Below are positions 27,036 through 35,739 of a stretch of DNA of 64,000 nt, one piece after another. The DNA is from Rahnella inusitata (lineage in GTDB: Bacteria; Pseudomonadota; Gammaproteobacteria; Enterobacterales; Enterobacteriaceae). The notes under the pieces are model-generated. The model was not told the origin of the DNA. It searched no databases and worked only from the letters and a program-made list of their open reading frames with translations. Positions within the stretch are counted from its first letter, which is position 1. Each line of letters opens with the position of its first letter. A program made the position numbers and the translations under genes. Location: assembly GCF_003263515.1 (NCBI RefSeq), contig NZ_JYDE01000041.1, positions 1-64,000 of the forward strand, in the 5' to 3' direction.

Positions 27036-27956
27036 CTAGCGCAGGCGGATAGCCGGATTGACGACGGCGTAAAGCATGTCAACCAGCAGATTAATCAGAA
27101 TAAATTCGAACACGAACAGCATCACAAGTGCCTGAATCACCGGCTGATCCTGCGTCTTGATCGACTCGATCAACAACCAGCCCAGCCCCGGCCAGCTGAA
27201 CACGCTTTCGACAATAATCGAACCGCCAAGCAGGAAGCCAAACTGCAGGCCCAGCATGGTGATGATGGGGATCAGCGCGTTGCGCATGATGTGTTTCCAG
27301 GTCACCAGCCGGGCGCGTAATCCTTTGGCTTTGGCGGTGCGCACATAGTCTTCCTGCGCGACGTCGAGAAACGCCGAGCGGGTAAAGCGCGCCATTACGG
27401 CCGCTACCGAGGAACCGAGGGTGATCGCTGGCAAAATGATGTCGGTCGGCTGATTGAATCCACTGACCGCAAACAGCCCGAACGGCATGGCGACAAACTG
27501 AATCAACAGCAGTCCGAGCCAGAACGGCGGCATGGAAATTCCGCCGACCGCCATGCTCATCAGCGTCCAGTCCTGCCATTTTCCGCGTTTGAGCGCCGAC
27601 ACGACGCCAATCACCAGCCCCAGCACCACCGACCAGGCGAAACCGGCCAGCGCCAGCAAAAGCGTCGGCATAAATCCACTTTCGATCACGCCTGATACCG
27701 GCTGACGCGTGCGATAAGTCGTCCCCAGATCGCCATGCACCATGCCATTGAGCCAGTGCCAGTACTGCGCGGGCAGCGGATCGTTAAGGCCAAGCAGTTC
27801 CCGCGCTGACTCAACCGCCTCAATCGGCGCATCCTGTCCGGCGTAAATACGCGCAGGGTCACCCGGCAGCAGCTTGATAAAGCCAAAGACCAGCAAAGAG
27901 ACCACCAGTAAAACCGGGATCATCTCCAGTATCCGGCGGATAAAATAGGTCAGCAT
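27036..27956 (-). CDS. gsiC: Peptide ABC transporter permease, GsiC-like
   Basis: A 306-residue DppB/GsiC-type permease with about six helices. The start MLTYFIRRILEMIPVLLVVSL is typical. LLGLNDPLPAQYWHWL lies in the first periplasmic loop, and the coupling loop reads DYVRTAKAKGLRARLVTWKH. It forms the transmembrane channel with the GsiD-like protein. It is separated from the binding-protein gene by 159 bp that contain palindromic repeat copy 5. Confidence 0.9.
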   Translation of the reverse strand: MLTYFIRRILEMIPVLLVVSLLVFGFIKLLPGDPARIYAGQDAPIEAVESARELLGLNDPLPAQYWHWLNGMVHGDLGTTYRTRQPVSGVIESGFMPTLLLALAGFAWSVVLGLVIGVVSALKRGKWQDWTLMSMAVGGISMPPFWLGLLLIQFVAMPFGLFAVSGFNQPTDIILPAITLGSSVAAVMARFTRSAFLDVAQEDYVRTAKAKGLRARLVTWKHIMRNALIPIITMLGLQFGFLLGGSIIVESVFSWPGLGWLLIESIKTQDQPVIQALVMLFVFEFILINLLVDMLYAVVNPAIRLR

Positions 27957-27993
27957 AGATGTGTTTCCCTGAACCTGAATATTAATGACGGTG

Positions 27994-28082
27994 TGCTCCT
28001 CCCCCTAAGCTGAAGGAGGAAGCAGACCGGAACACGCGTTGGTTTTGCCCTTTGCTCCTCCCCCTTCGCAGGGGGGGAGCCG
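27994..28082. repeat. Dispersed GC-rich palindromic repeat, copy 5
   Basis: Two hairpin motifs are present: GCTCCTCCCCC...GAAGGAGGAAGC and, at 28054-28080, GCTCCTCCCCC / GGGGGGGAGC around TTCGCA. They lie between the binding-protein and permease genes of one operon, a usual place for an element that raises binding-protein mRNA over permease mRNA. Confidence 0.8.
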
Positions 28083-28115
28083 ACCAAAATCTGCTTAACC
28101 TCCGGGAGCAAAAAA

Positions 28116-29660
28116 TTATTTAAACTGTGCCTGATTAAAAATCAGCGATCCGTCCGCCAGCATGTAGACACCGGTCAGGTCTTTGCTCTTACCGACCAGG
28201 TTATCCGGCACACCCAGGAAGGCGACCGGGGCATCGGCCCACAGCAGTTTCTGTGCATCGGCATAAGCGGCTTTACGTTTTTCGATATCAGCCGTTTGCA
28301 GACCGGCGGTAATGGCCGCATCGACCTGTTTGTTGCTGTAGTAGGAAACGTTGTAAGCCGACGGGATCCAGGATTCGGTCGCAAACAGCGGACGCAGCGC
28401 CCAGTCGGCGTCGCCGGTGGAGGCTGACCATGCGCCATAGTACATTTCGACTTTGGCATCAGCCGGTTTCGGCGTGCTCCACAGACGCTGGTTGAGCGTA
28501 CCGGAATCCATCGGCACCAGTTTGACGCGCACGCCGATCAACGACAGCTGCTGTTTCAGGAATTGCGCGCTGCGGATGCGGTCGGTTTTGTTCGAGCTCC
28601 ACATTTCCACGTCGAAGCCCTTCTCGTATCCGGCTTCTTTCATCAGCTCTTTCGCTTTGGCAATGTTGTAGCTGTAATCCGGCGTGGATTGCTTCTGGTA
28701 GAACTGAACGTTTTTCGGCAGTGGCGACGTGGAAGGTGAACCCATCCCGGCGAAACCGACTTTCAGCCACAGATTGCGATCCACGGCGTAGTTGATCGCC
28801 TGTCGGACACGCACGTCTGAGAACTCTTTTTTCTGGGTGTTAAAGGCGATGTAATACAGATAGATGCCCGGATTTTGCGAAATATCCAGCTTAGGATCGC
28901 TCTTCACGGTATCAACCAGATCAGACGGCAGCGGATAAACCGCCTCTACGCCGCCGGATTTCAGTTTCGCGACCTGTGTGGAATCTTCCGGCGTCGGGTA
29001 CAGCGTCACAGAATCGACTTTCGGCCAGCCTTTCTGCCAGTAGTTGTCGAACTTCACCAGCCTGACGTCTTTGCCCTGCTGCCATTCGACAAACTTGAAC
29101 GGACCGGTACCGACCGGATGTACGCTCAGATCCTGCTCGTTCGGATACTGTTTTAACGAGGCCGGGCTGTGCATGACCGCAGAAGGGTGCGCCAGCGTGT
29201 TGATCATCGCGCCGAACGGTTTGTTCAGAGTGATTTTGACCTGATACGGCGTCAGCACGTCCACGGATTTGATCATGCTGAACAGCGAATTGCGCTTGAG
29301 TTTATTGGCCGGATTGGCCAGACGGTCGAGGTTGATTTTTACCGCCGCGGCGTTGAACGGCGTGCCGTCCTGGAAAGTCACATCGTGGCGCAGATTGATG
29401 GTGAATTCAGTCGCGTCGGCATTGCTGGTGTAATCGGTCGCCAGCACCGGTATCACCGCCATTTTGCTGTCGAACTGGAATAAGCGTTCAAAGATGCCGC
29501 TCTGAATGGAATAACTCAGGGTATCGGTGGTGTCGTGCGGGTCGAAACCGGTCACATCGGCATACATGGAAATGCGCAGGTCTTTGGCCTGTGCCGAAGC
29601 GGCGAAACAGAGCGCCAGACCGGCCGCGATAAGGCTTTTACGTAGTAACGTCGAGTGCAT
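28116..29660 (-). CDS. gsiB: Peptide-binding protein, GsiB-like
   Basis: A 514-residue periplasmic binding protein, about the length of E. coli GsiB (512). ATG 29660 is preferred because AGGGG lies six bases upstream. A signal peptide ends near SAQA-KDLR. The family motifs GFDPHDTTDTLSYSIQSGI, FQDGTPFNAAAVKINLDRL and VGTGPFKFVEWQ are seen. It should bind a small peptide for the GsiCD/GsiA transporter. Glutathione is the ligand in E. coli. In this cluster the ligand may be a D-Glu or gamma-glutamyl peptide, which is inference. Confidence 0.9.
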   Translation of the reverse strand: MHSTLLRKSLIAAGLALCFAASAQAKDLRISMYADVTGFDPHDTTDTLSYSIQSGIFERLFQFDSKMAVIPVLATDYTSNADATEFTINLRHDVTFQDGTPFNAAAVKINLDRLANPANKLKRNSLFSMIKSVDVLTPYQVKITLNKPFGAMINTLAHPSAVMHSPASLKQYPNEQDLSVHPVGTGPFKFVEWQQGKDVRLVKFDNYWQKGWPKVDSVTLYPTPEDSTQVAKLKSGGVEAVYPLPSDLVDTVKSDPKLDISQNPGIYLYYIAFNTQKKEFSDVRVRQAINYAVDRNLWLKVGFAGMGSPSTSPLPKNVQFYQKQSTPDYSYNIAKAKELMKEAGYEKGFDVEMWSSNKTDRIRSAQFLKQQLSLIGVRVKLVPMDSGTLNQRLWSTPKPADAKVEMYYGAWSASTGDADWALRPLFATESWIPSAYNVSYYSNKQVDAAITAGLQTADIEKRKAAYADAQKLLWADAPVAFLGVPDNLVGKSKDLTGVYMLADGSLIFNQAQFK

Positions 29661-29705
29661 AGTATTCCCCTGTGTATTCAAATAATTAACGTAGTGATAA
29701 ATGAC

Positions 29706-31589
29706 CTAGACAGACACCCAGTGGTGCGGAGCGACCTGACTGTATTTGATTTTTTCTATCTGTACCCCGACCGGATGCACCGGCGATTTCACTTCCGCAT
29801 CGTCGAAATTACGTAACACACGGCGGGCAGGATCCGCGACCGGCACGGAGCTGAGCAGGCGTCGGGTATAAGGATGCTGCGGGTTGCTGAACACCGAATC
29901 TCGCGGGCCAATTTCCACGATCTGCCCGCTGTACATCACCGCCACGCGGTTGGCGATACGTTCCACCACCGCCATGTCGTGCGAGATAAACAGCCACGCG
30001 ACGCCGGTATCGCGCTGTAAATCCATCATCAGATTCACCACCTGCGCCTGAACCGATACATCCAGCGCGGAAACTGCTTCGTCGGCGATAATGACCTGCG
30101 GCTGCAATGCCATCGCACGCGCAATCGCAATGCGCTGGCGTTGACCGCCGGAGAATTCGTGGGGATAACGGCGGGCAAAGGACGGATCCAATCCGACACT
30201 TTTCAGCAGCTGGTTAACGGTCGGTGTGGCGTCGGCCAGCGACTTTTTCAGGCCGTGAAGTAATAACGGTTCGGCAATGGAAAAACCGACGGTCAGTCGC
30301 GGATTCAGCGAAGCATAGGGATCCTGAAACACCATCTGGATCTGACGGCGCACTCCCTGAAAAGGCGTATCGCGCATCAGCGTAATTTCTTTGCCTTTAA
30401 GGTGAATGCTTTCGGATTCGCTGCCGACCAGCCGCAAAATCGCCCGGCCAGTGGTGGATTTTCCACAACCGCTTTCGCCTACCAGCGCCAGCGTTTCTCC
30501 CGGCCAGATGGAAAAATCGATCTGCTCGACGGCATGAACTTCTTTGGTGATGCGGGAAAGCACGCCGGAGCGGATCGGGTAACAAACCCGCAGCCCGCGT
30601 ACGTCGAGCAGCGGAGGTGCATCGTAATTCGCGGTCTTTTGATCGTCATCAGGCAACAAAATGTGAGCTTTATCACCTGCAACCGATTGCTTTTCCGCGC
30701 CATTTTTTGGCGTCATGGCGGCACCGGCCTGAGTGCTCAGCAGCGGGAAACGGCGCGGCCACTTCAGCCCCTGCATATCGCCCAGTTTCGGTACTGCCGC
30801 CAGCAATGCGCGGGTATAAGGATGCTGCGCGTGGGCAAAAATATCGGTCACGCTGCCCTGTTCCACCACCTTGCCCTGATACATCACCACCACGCGGTCG
30901 GCGATTTCCGCTACTACACCCATATCGTGCGTGATAAACAGCACTGACATGTCGGTGCCCTTTTGCAGATCACGCAGGATTTGCAGAATGCGCGCCTGCA
31001 CCGTGACGTCCAGCGCAGTGGTCGGCTCGTCGGCGATTAACAGCGCCGGGTCGCAGGCCAGCGCCTGCGCTATCATCACACGCTGACGCATCCCGCCGGA
31101 AAGCTCGTGCGGATAACATTTAAGAATGCGTTCGACGTCCGGAATGCGCACCTGTATCAGCAGTTCGCGGGCTTTGATCAACGCATTGGCTTTGGTCGCC
31201 ATGCCGTGATCGAGCAGCCCTTCGGTGAGCTGATCGCCTACGCGCAGCACCGGATTGAGGGAGGTCATCGGCTCCTGAAAAATCATCGACATTTCCTGGC
31301 CGCGCAGTTTTCGACGCGCCTCTGCCGACAGCGAATTCAGCGTATGCCGTGCGCCGTTGCGACCGAAGAAATCAATACTGCCCGCATCGATGTGTGCGGA
31401 ATCGGGCAGCAATCCCATCACGCTCAGTGACGTAACGGACTTGCCGGAGCCGCTTTCCCCGACCACCGCCACCACTTCACCTTTATTAATAGAGAAGGAA
31501 ACGCCTTTCAGCGCCTGAGTTTTGCCCTGCCGCCCGGAGAACGTCACCGATAAATCGTTAATCTGTAAGATGGGTACGGGCTCATTCAT
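29706..31589 (-). CDS. gsiA: Peptide ABC transporter ATPase with two domains, GsiA-like
   Basis: A 627-residue fused double ATPase, like E. coli GsiA (623). ATG 31589 follows a TTG that could also initiate; AAAGGAG is upstream. Domain 1 has GESGSGKS, LSGGMRQR and LLIADEPT. Domain 2 has GESGCGKS, FSGGQRQR and VIIADEAVS. A linker of about 60 residues rich in polar residues lies between them. It powers the GsiBCD-like importer from the cytoplasmic side. It is third in the cluster, 47 bp after dgcA. Confidence 0.92.
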   Translation of the reverse strand: MNEPVPILQINDLSVTFSGRQGKTQALKGVSFSINKGEVVAVVGESGSGKSVTSLSVMGLLPDSAHIDAGSIDFFGRNGARHTLNSLSAEARRKLRGQEMSMIFQEPMTSLNPVLRVGDQLTEGLLDHGMATKANALIKARELLIQVRIPDVERILKCYPHELSGGMRQRVMIAQALACDPALLIADEPTTALDVTVQARILQILRDLQKGTDMSVLFITHDMGVVAEIADRVVVMYQGKVVEQGSVTDIFAHAQHPYTRALLAAVPKLGDMQGLKWPRRFPLLSTQAGAAMTPKNGAEKQSVAGDKAHILLPDDDQKTANYDAPPLLDVRGLRVCYPIRSGVLSRITKEVHAVEQIDFSIWPGETLALVGESGCGKSTTGRAILRLVGSESESIHLKGKEITLMRDTPFQGVRRQIQMVFQDPYASLNPRLTVGFSIAEPLLLHGLKKSLADATPTVNQLLKSVGLDPSFARRYPHEFSGGQRQRIAIARAMALQPQVIIADEAVSALDVSVQAQVVNLMMDLQRDTGVAWLFISHDMAVVERIANRVAVMYSGQIVEIGPRDSVFSNPQHPYTRRLLSSVPVADPARRVLRNFDDAEVKSPVHPVGVQIEKIKYSQVAPHHWVSV

Positions 31590-31636
31590 CAAAAAGCGTC
31601 TCCTTTATTGAGGTCAGTAATGTGTGATTTGGGCGA

Positions 31637-32602
31637 TTACACCCAGACTTCGCCGTGCTCATAGCGCAACGCGGGTTCAGCGTCCTGCGCCAGCCAGATC
31701 GGGCCATCGAGGTCGACACGTTCCGCCTGCACTGCCACCGGCAATGCCGCTTCCATCGCAATCGACGAACCGAGCATGCAGCCGACCATAATGCGCAGAC
31801 CGAGCCGTCTCGCTTCGGCGGTCATCGCCAGCGCTTCGGTCAGTCCGCCGCACTTATCGAGCTTGATGTTGATCATCTCGTAGCGGTCAGTCAGCCCGGC
31901 GATATCGGCGCGTTCATGACAGCTTTCATCAGCGCAGACAGGAACAGGATGCAAACAACGCACCAGGTCTTTGTCATTCCCGGCGGGAAGCGGTTGTTCG
32001 ATCATCGCCACGTTGAATTCGTGCAGCGCATGAAACAGGCTTTCGAGATCCAGTCCGAGCCAGGATTCGTTGGCGTCGACCACCAGCGTGGTATGCGGCG
32101 CAGCGGCGCGGATAGCCGCCACCTTCTCAATAATCTGGTCACGGTTAAGTTTGATTTTCAGCAGTTTTGCCCCGCCCGCTACCGCCACTTCTGCTGCCTT
32201 CGCCATGTTTTCCAGCGAATCAAGACTGAGCGTTTCTGCGGTAATGACGGAGACCGGCGCTGACATATCAAGCAGTTGCCACACCGTCTTGCCCTGTTTT
32301 GCCGCATCGAGATGCCACATTGCACAATCAAGGGCATTGCGCGCAGATCCGATCGGTAAGGCCTGTTGCAGCGCGTCGCGGTGCATACCGGCTTCCACCT
32401 GCGGGCGGATCAGTTCGAGCTGCTCGCACACACTTTCCGGCGATTCCTGATAATGCGCGGTCGGCGTACATTCGCCGGTCGCCGTAAACCCGCCGTCGGT
32501 CAGGGTCACACGCACCACCGTCACGGCGGTGCGCGTGCCACGTGAAATCGCAAAAGGCCTCGCCAGCGGCAGTTCGACGGCGCCGAAACTCATCTGCATC
32601 AT
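31637..32602 (-). CDS. dgcA: Enolase-superfamily racemase/epimerase, DgcA-like
   Basis: A protein of 321 residues in the muconate-lactonising/dipeptide-epimerase branch of the enolase superfamily. The start is the ATG that shares its A with the dgcN stop (TGATG). Catalytic residues can be placed: Lys149 and Lys151 (LLKIKLN), Asp176 (VVDANESW), Glu202 (IEQPLP), Asp225 (CADES) and Lys247 (NIKLDKCGG). Relatives epimerise L-Ala-D/L-Glu in murein peptide recycling. When paired with DgcN they are reported to racemise N-acetyl-D-glutamate. The coupling to dgcN favours the second reading, but the dipeptide epimerase role remains possible. Confidence 0.85.
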   Translation of the reverse strand: MMQMSFGAVELPLARPFAISRGTRTAVTVVRVTLTDGGFTATGECTPTAHYQESPESVCEQLELIRPQVEAGMHRDALQQALPIGSARNALDCAMWHLDAAKQGKTVWQLLDMSAPVSVITAETLSLDSLENMAKAAEVAVAGGAKLLKIKLNRDQIIEKVAAIRAAAPHTTLVVDANESWLGLDLESLFHALHEFNVAMIEQPLPAGNDKDLVRCLHPVPVCADESCHERADIAGLTDRYEMINIKLDKCGGLTEALAMTAEARRLGLRIMVGCMLGSSIAMEAALPVAVQAERVDLDGPIWLAQDAEPALRYEHGEVWV

Positions 32603-33612
32603 CAGCCGTTGTCCTTGATCCATTGCGCGATGTTTTTAATGCCAAAACGCACCGGGTCGGTGGCGGGCACGCCGAACTCTTCGCTGATTTGTGCCAGCGC
32701 CGCTTTGGCTTCTTCTTCACTCACGCCAGAGGTATTGAGGGAGAAACCGGCGATTTTAACGTCGGGACTGGTCAGGCTGGCCGCAGCCAGATTGGTATCG
32801 AGGCACTGGCGCAGCGTCGGCATAAACTGATGCGGCAGATGGCGCATATGCGGGCGGCCAAGCTCATGACACATCACCAGTAAATGCGCCTGCGCGCCGT
32901 GGATCAGGCCCATGCTGACACCGGCGAAAGACGGATGGTAAAGCGAGCCCTGACCTTCGATGATGTCCCAGTGGTCGTCGTCGTTGGCAGGCGCGAGCAG
33001 CTCCACCGCGCCGGAGATAAAGTCGGCAATCACCGCATCAATCGCAATACCCGCACCGGCGACCAGCACGCCGGTCTGGCCGGTAGCGCGAAAATCAGCT
33101 TTGAGATCCAGATCCGTCATGGCCGCTTCCAGCGCCAGCGAGGTATACATTTTGCCGACCGAGCAGTCGGTGCCGACGGTCAGAATGCGTTTGCCACTGC
33201 GCTTAATGCCGGTGCCGGTATCGAGCTCCGGGCGCATATGACGCACGTCGAACAGTTGCACGTTGTGTTCGGCGGCCAGTTCAACCAGCTCAGGGATATC
33301 ATTCAGCCCCTGATGCAACCCGTTGGCCACATTCAGCCCGGCGCGGATGGCGGTTTTGATGGAATCGATCCAGTGCTTTGGCAGTTTGCCGCCTGAATTG
33401 GCGGTGCCCAGCACCATGGTTTTTGCGCCCTGCGCTTTCGCCGTTGGAATATCCAGATCTGGTAAGCCGAGTGAGACAGAGTCCGTCGCCAGACGAATCT
33501 GCCCGACGCAAGATTCAGGGCGCCAGACGTAAATCCCGCGCGCCGTTTTGGCTGCCAGCGGATCCATTACATCGCCGAGGAATAACAGGTACGGCATCGG
33601 TATTTGCTGCAT
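32602..33612 (-). CDS. dgcN: DUF1611 protein, DgcN-like N-acetyltransferase
   Basis: A 336-residue DUF1611-family protein. A Rossmann-like N-terminal half (about 1-140) is followed by a P-loop domain with VGTDCSVGKMYTS (about 146-158) and EGQGSLYHPSF. Members fused or linked to an enolase-type epimerase have been named DgcN and are reported to N-acetylate D-glutamate so that DgcA can racemise it. That assignment comes from family knowledge. The sequence itself shows the fold and the coupling. It is the first gene of the cluster, with GGAG before the ATG and a 283-bp region upstream that should hold the promoter. Confidence 0.82.
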   Translation of the reverse strand: MQQIPMPYLLFLGDVMDPLAAKTARGIYVWRPESCVGQIRLATDSVSLGLPDLDIPTAKAQGAKTMVLGTANSGGKLPKHWIDSIKTAIRAGLNVANGLHQGLNDIPELVELAAEHNVQLFDVRHMRPELDTGTGIKRSGKRILTVGTDCSVGKMYTSLALEAAMTDLDLKADFRATGQTGVLVAGAGIAIDAVIADFISGAVELLAPANDDDHWDIIEGQGSLYHPSFAGVSMGLIHGAQAHLLVMCHELGRPHMRHLPHQFMPTLRQCLDTNLAAASLTSPDVKIAGFSLNTSGVSEEEAKAALAQISEEFGVPATDPVRFGIKNIAQWIKDNG

Positions 33613-33817
33613 GTCAGTTTCTCCGTAAAGGTTTTTTAGAATGCGTTGTTGTAATGCGTACGCAGACTATTCCATGCGAAGTTCCGGCTGACGAATACTT
33701 GTTTAATGAGGGGGTATAACCTGAGGCTATAGGTTTAGTTTATTGAATTTATTGTGGTTATTTGAGGAGTGTAGACAGTAGGCACGGACGGCAGAGGGCT
33801 GAATAACAGGCATAAAA

Positions 33818-33845
33818 AAAGGCAGAGCCAATGAACTCTGCCTTT
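33818..33845 (-). terminator. Porin gene terminator
   Basis: Perfect arms AAAGGCAGAG and CTCTGCCTTT are followed on the minus strand by a run of seven Ts. It lies 50 bp past the porin stop codon. Confidence 0.9.
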
Positions 33846-33895
33846 GCGATTACCTTTTTCAGACACAGAATGGGGTAATAATTTCGTACACTAAC

Positions 33896-34963
33896 TTAGA
33901 AGCGGTAAGTCAGCGCTACAGCAACAATGTCGTCAGAGCTTACGCCCAGTTTGTTGTTGTCGTCGATCTGGTTGATCATGTAGTCAACATAGGTGTACAT
34001 GTTTTTGTTGAAGTAGTAAGTCGCGCCGATTTCGAAGTATTTAACCAGGTCAGCATCGCCCACGCCTTCAACATCTTTCGCTTTGGACTGCACGTAACCG
34101 ATTGACGGACGCAGACCATTTTCGAACTGGTACTGTGCAACTAACTCATAACCCTGAGTTTTGTTAGCGAAGCCGCCCGGGATTGACGCCAGGTTGCGGG
34201 TTTCGTTATACATTGCAGAGAGATAAATCTGGTTTGCATCATATTTCAGAGCTGTTGCCCATGCTGACGCTTTGTCGCCGCCGCCGATAGCGGAGTTGGC
34301 TTGTGCGTTAGTACGGTCAGAAGAAGAACCTGCGATAACCGCACCGATGCCGGAACCTGCGATATCTTCATAATCGATGGATGCGCCGTAACCGTCGCCG
34401 TTCGCTTTGTTTGAAGCGCGGCCATCGTTTTCGTTTTTACCCTGATACTGCAAGGCAACGTTCAGACCAGTGACCAGACCGAAGAAGTCCTGGTTACGGT
34501 AAGTGGCCAGACCGTTAGAACGGCCAACCATGAAGTTATCGGAGTTAGCGGTATCACCACCAAACTCTGGCAGCATATCGGTGAAGCCCAGTGCGTCATA
34601 CACAACACCGTAGTTGCGGCCGTAATCGATAGAACCGAAATCTTTCACTTTCAGACCCGCAAAGCCCAGACGGGTTTTATTGCCCAGGTCGCCCTGAGAT
34701 TCAGCGTGGTTAGCCTGAATGTTGTATTCCCACTGGCCATAACCGGTCAGTGTGTCGTTAATTTGAGTTTCGCCTTTGAAGCCCAGACGTGCATAGGTGT
34801 AATCGCCGTCAGAACCGGTGTCATCGGAGAAATAATGCTTGGCAGTCACGCGACCGTAGAGGTCCAGTTTATTACCGTCTTTATTATAAATCTCGGCTGC
34901 ATTTGCGGTAGAACCCACTGCAATTAAAGAGACCGCTAAGGCCAGCACACTGCGCTTCATCAT
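33896..34963 (-). CDS. General porin of the OmpF/OmpC family
   Basis: A 355-residue outer-membrane trimeric porin with a 22-residue signal peptide ([13 protein letters not shown]). Enterobacterial porin signatures are [13 protein letters not shown], the loop-3 constriction segment [14 protein letters not shown], and the C-terminal strand ending [12 protein letters not shown] with terminal Phe. By eye the opening MMKR and the end [21 protein letters not shown] are closer to OmpF than to OmpC. A specific name is not given. It passes small hydrophilic solutes. Porins of this kind answer to EnvZ/OmpR. The 776-bp upstream region has a notable inverted repeat. Confidence 0.93.
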   Translation of the reverse strand: MMKRSVLALAVSLIAVGSTANAAEIYNKDGNKLDLYGRVTAKHYFSDDTGSDGDYTYARLGFKGETQINDTLTGYGQWEYNIQANHAESQGDLGNKTRLGFAGLKVKDFGSIDYGRNYGVVYDALGFTDMLPEFGGDTANSDNFMVGRSNGLATYRNQDFFGLVTGLNVALQYQGKNENDGRASNKANGDGYGASIDYEDIAGSGIGAVIAGSSSDRTNAQANSAIGGGDKASAWATALKYDANQIYLSAMYNETRNLASIPGGFANKTQGYELVAQYQFENGLRPSIGYVQSKAKDVEGVGDADLVKYFEIGATYYFNKNMYTYVDYMINQIDDNNKLGVSSDDIVAVALTYRF

Positions 34964-35221
34964 TATTTAAATTTCCTTGATTTTTTTATAAAGGATTTCT
35001 CATGTCCGCTTTCTTTTATATGACGGGAATATAGGACTATGAGTATTTGTACATGTTTTTAAATGCGTCTGTCTGTAAAACGACTTGAACCTTAACACTG
35101 CGCACAAAAAGTTAAAATGGAAAAGTTCGGCGTTCTGAGTCTTTTTTGCGTAAAGAGATGTAACATAATGTTTCAACCATAAGCCGCTAAACCACTGATT
35201 ATATGCGGTTTTCGCATAACG

Positions 35222-35262
35222 TTTTGCACCAATATGATGCAACGCTTTAATTTGGTGCAAAA
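35222..35262. promoter_or_regulatory. Spaced inverted repeat upstream of porin
   Basis: Perfect 11-base arms TTTTGCACCAA (35222-35232) and TTGGTGCAAAA (35252-35262) are separated by 19 bases. The half-site TGCACCAA resembles an NtrC half-site, but the spacing is larger than the usual NtrC operator. Confidence 0.5.
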
Positions 35263-35705
35263 TGCGTTGCGATTTGTAAAGTAGTTGCAAGCCAGATCAC
35301 CATTCTCCAACGATTATTTCCGTTAACAATCGTTAAGGAATTATCTGAAAAATGCCCCTCTGTTGCCTTTTAATAGTGCATAGCAGGGTAATTATTTTCA
35401 TGTTAACTTCCTTATCTAATAAATAGAAAAAGCGGTCATAAGATTTTTGTACTACGCAATTTCATTGCTCTTAGGATTTTTAATAAAGCTACTGATTAAA
35501 ATAAAGGCAGATTAAAGATAAATATAATTACGCAGGTGATTAAATTGAACGAAATTGGACTTTTCCTTTCGCCCGAGTTGCGCTTTTTTTATTCAAAACG
35601 GGCTTTGGTTAAACAGGAAGAATTAAAAGAGAGATAACTTTTGCAGGGAGACTGACAGATTTAGGGCGTGTTTTTAACTTCTGAATGACTGCTGATACTC
35701 AAATT

Positions 35706-35733
35706 CACTCCTCCCCTTTGAAGGGGGGGAGTG
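35706..35733. repeat. Dispersed GC-rich palindromic repeat, copy 6 (single hairpin)
   Basis: CACTCCTCCCC and GGGGGGGAGTG pair (one wobble) around TTTGAA, six bases after the exporter gene stop codon. It may serve as its transcript end. Confidence 0.75.
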
Positions 35734-35739
35734 AAAGCA

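Larger units (their letters stand above)
34964..35739. promoter_or_regulatory. Long porin upstream region
   Basis: These 776 bases contain no credible gene. They are AT-rich (porin-promoter-like), with several inverted repeats: TATGCG/CGCATA at 35202-35218 and an 11-bp pair at 35222-35262. Repeat copy 6 lies at the far end. OmpR sites and the porin promoter should be here, but I could not place them with confidence. No micF-like RNA was recognised. Confidence 0.5.

Noticed and set aside
34964-35660. Possible micF-type antisense RNA next to the porin gene
   Set aside because: I could not find a micF-like 5' seed or a matching terminator hairpin on the divergent strand.
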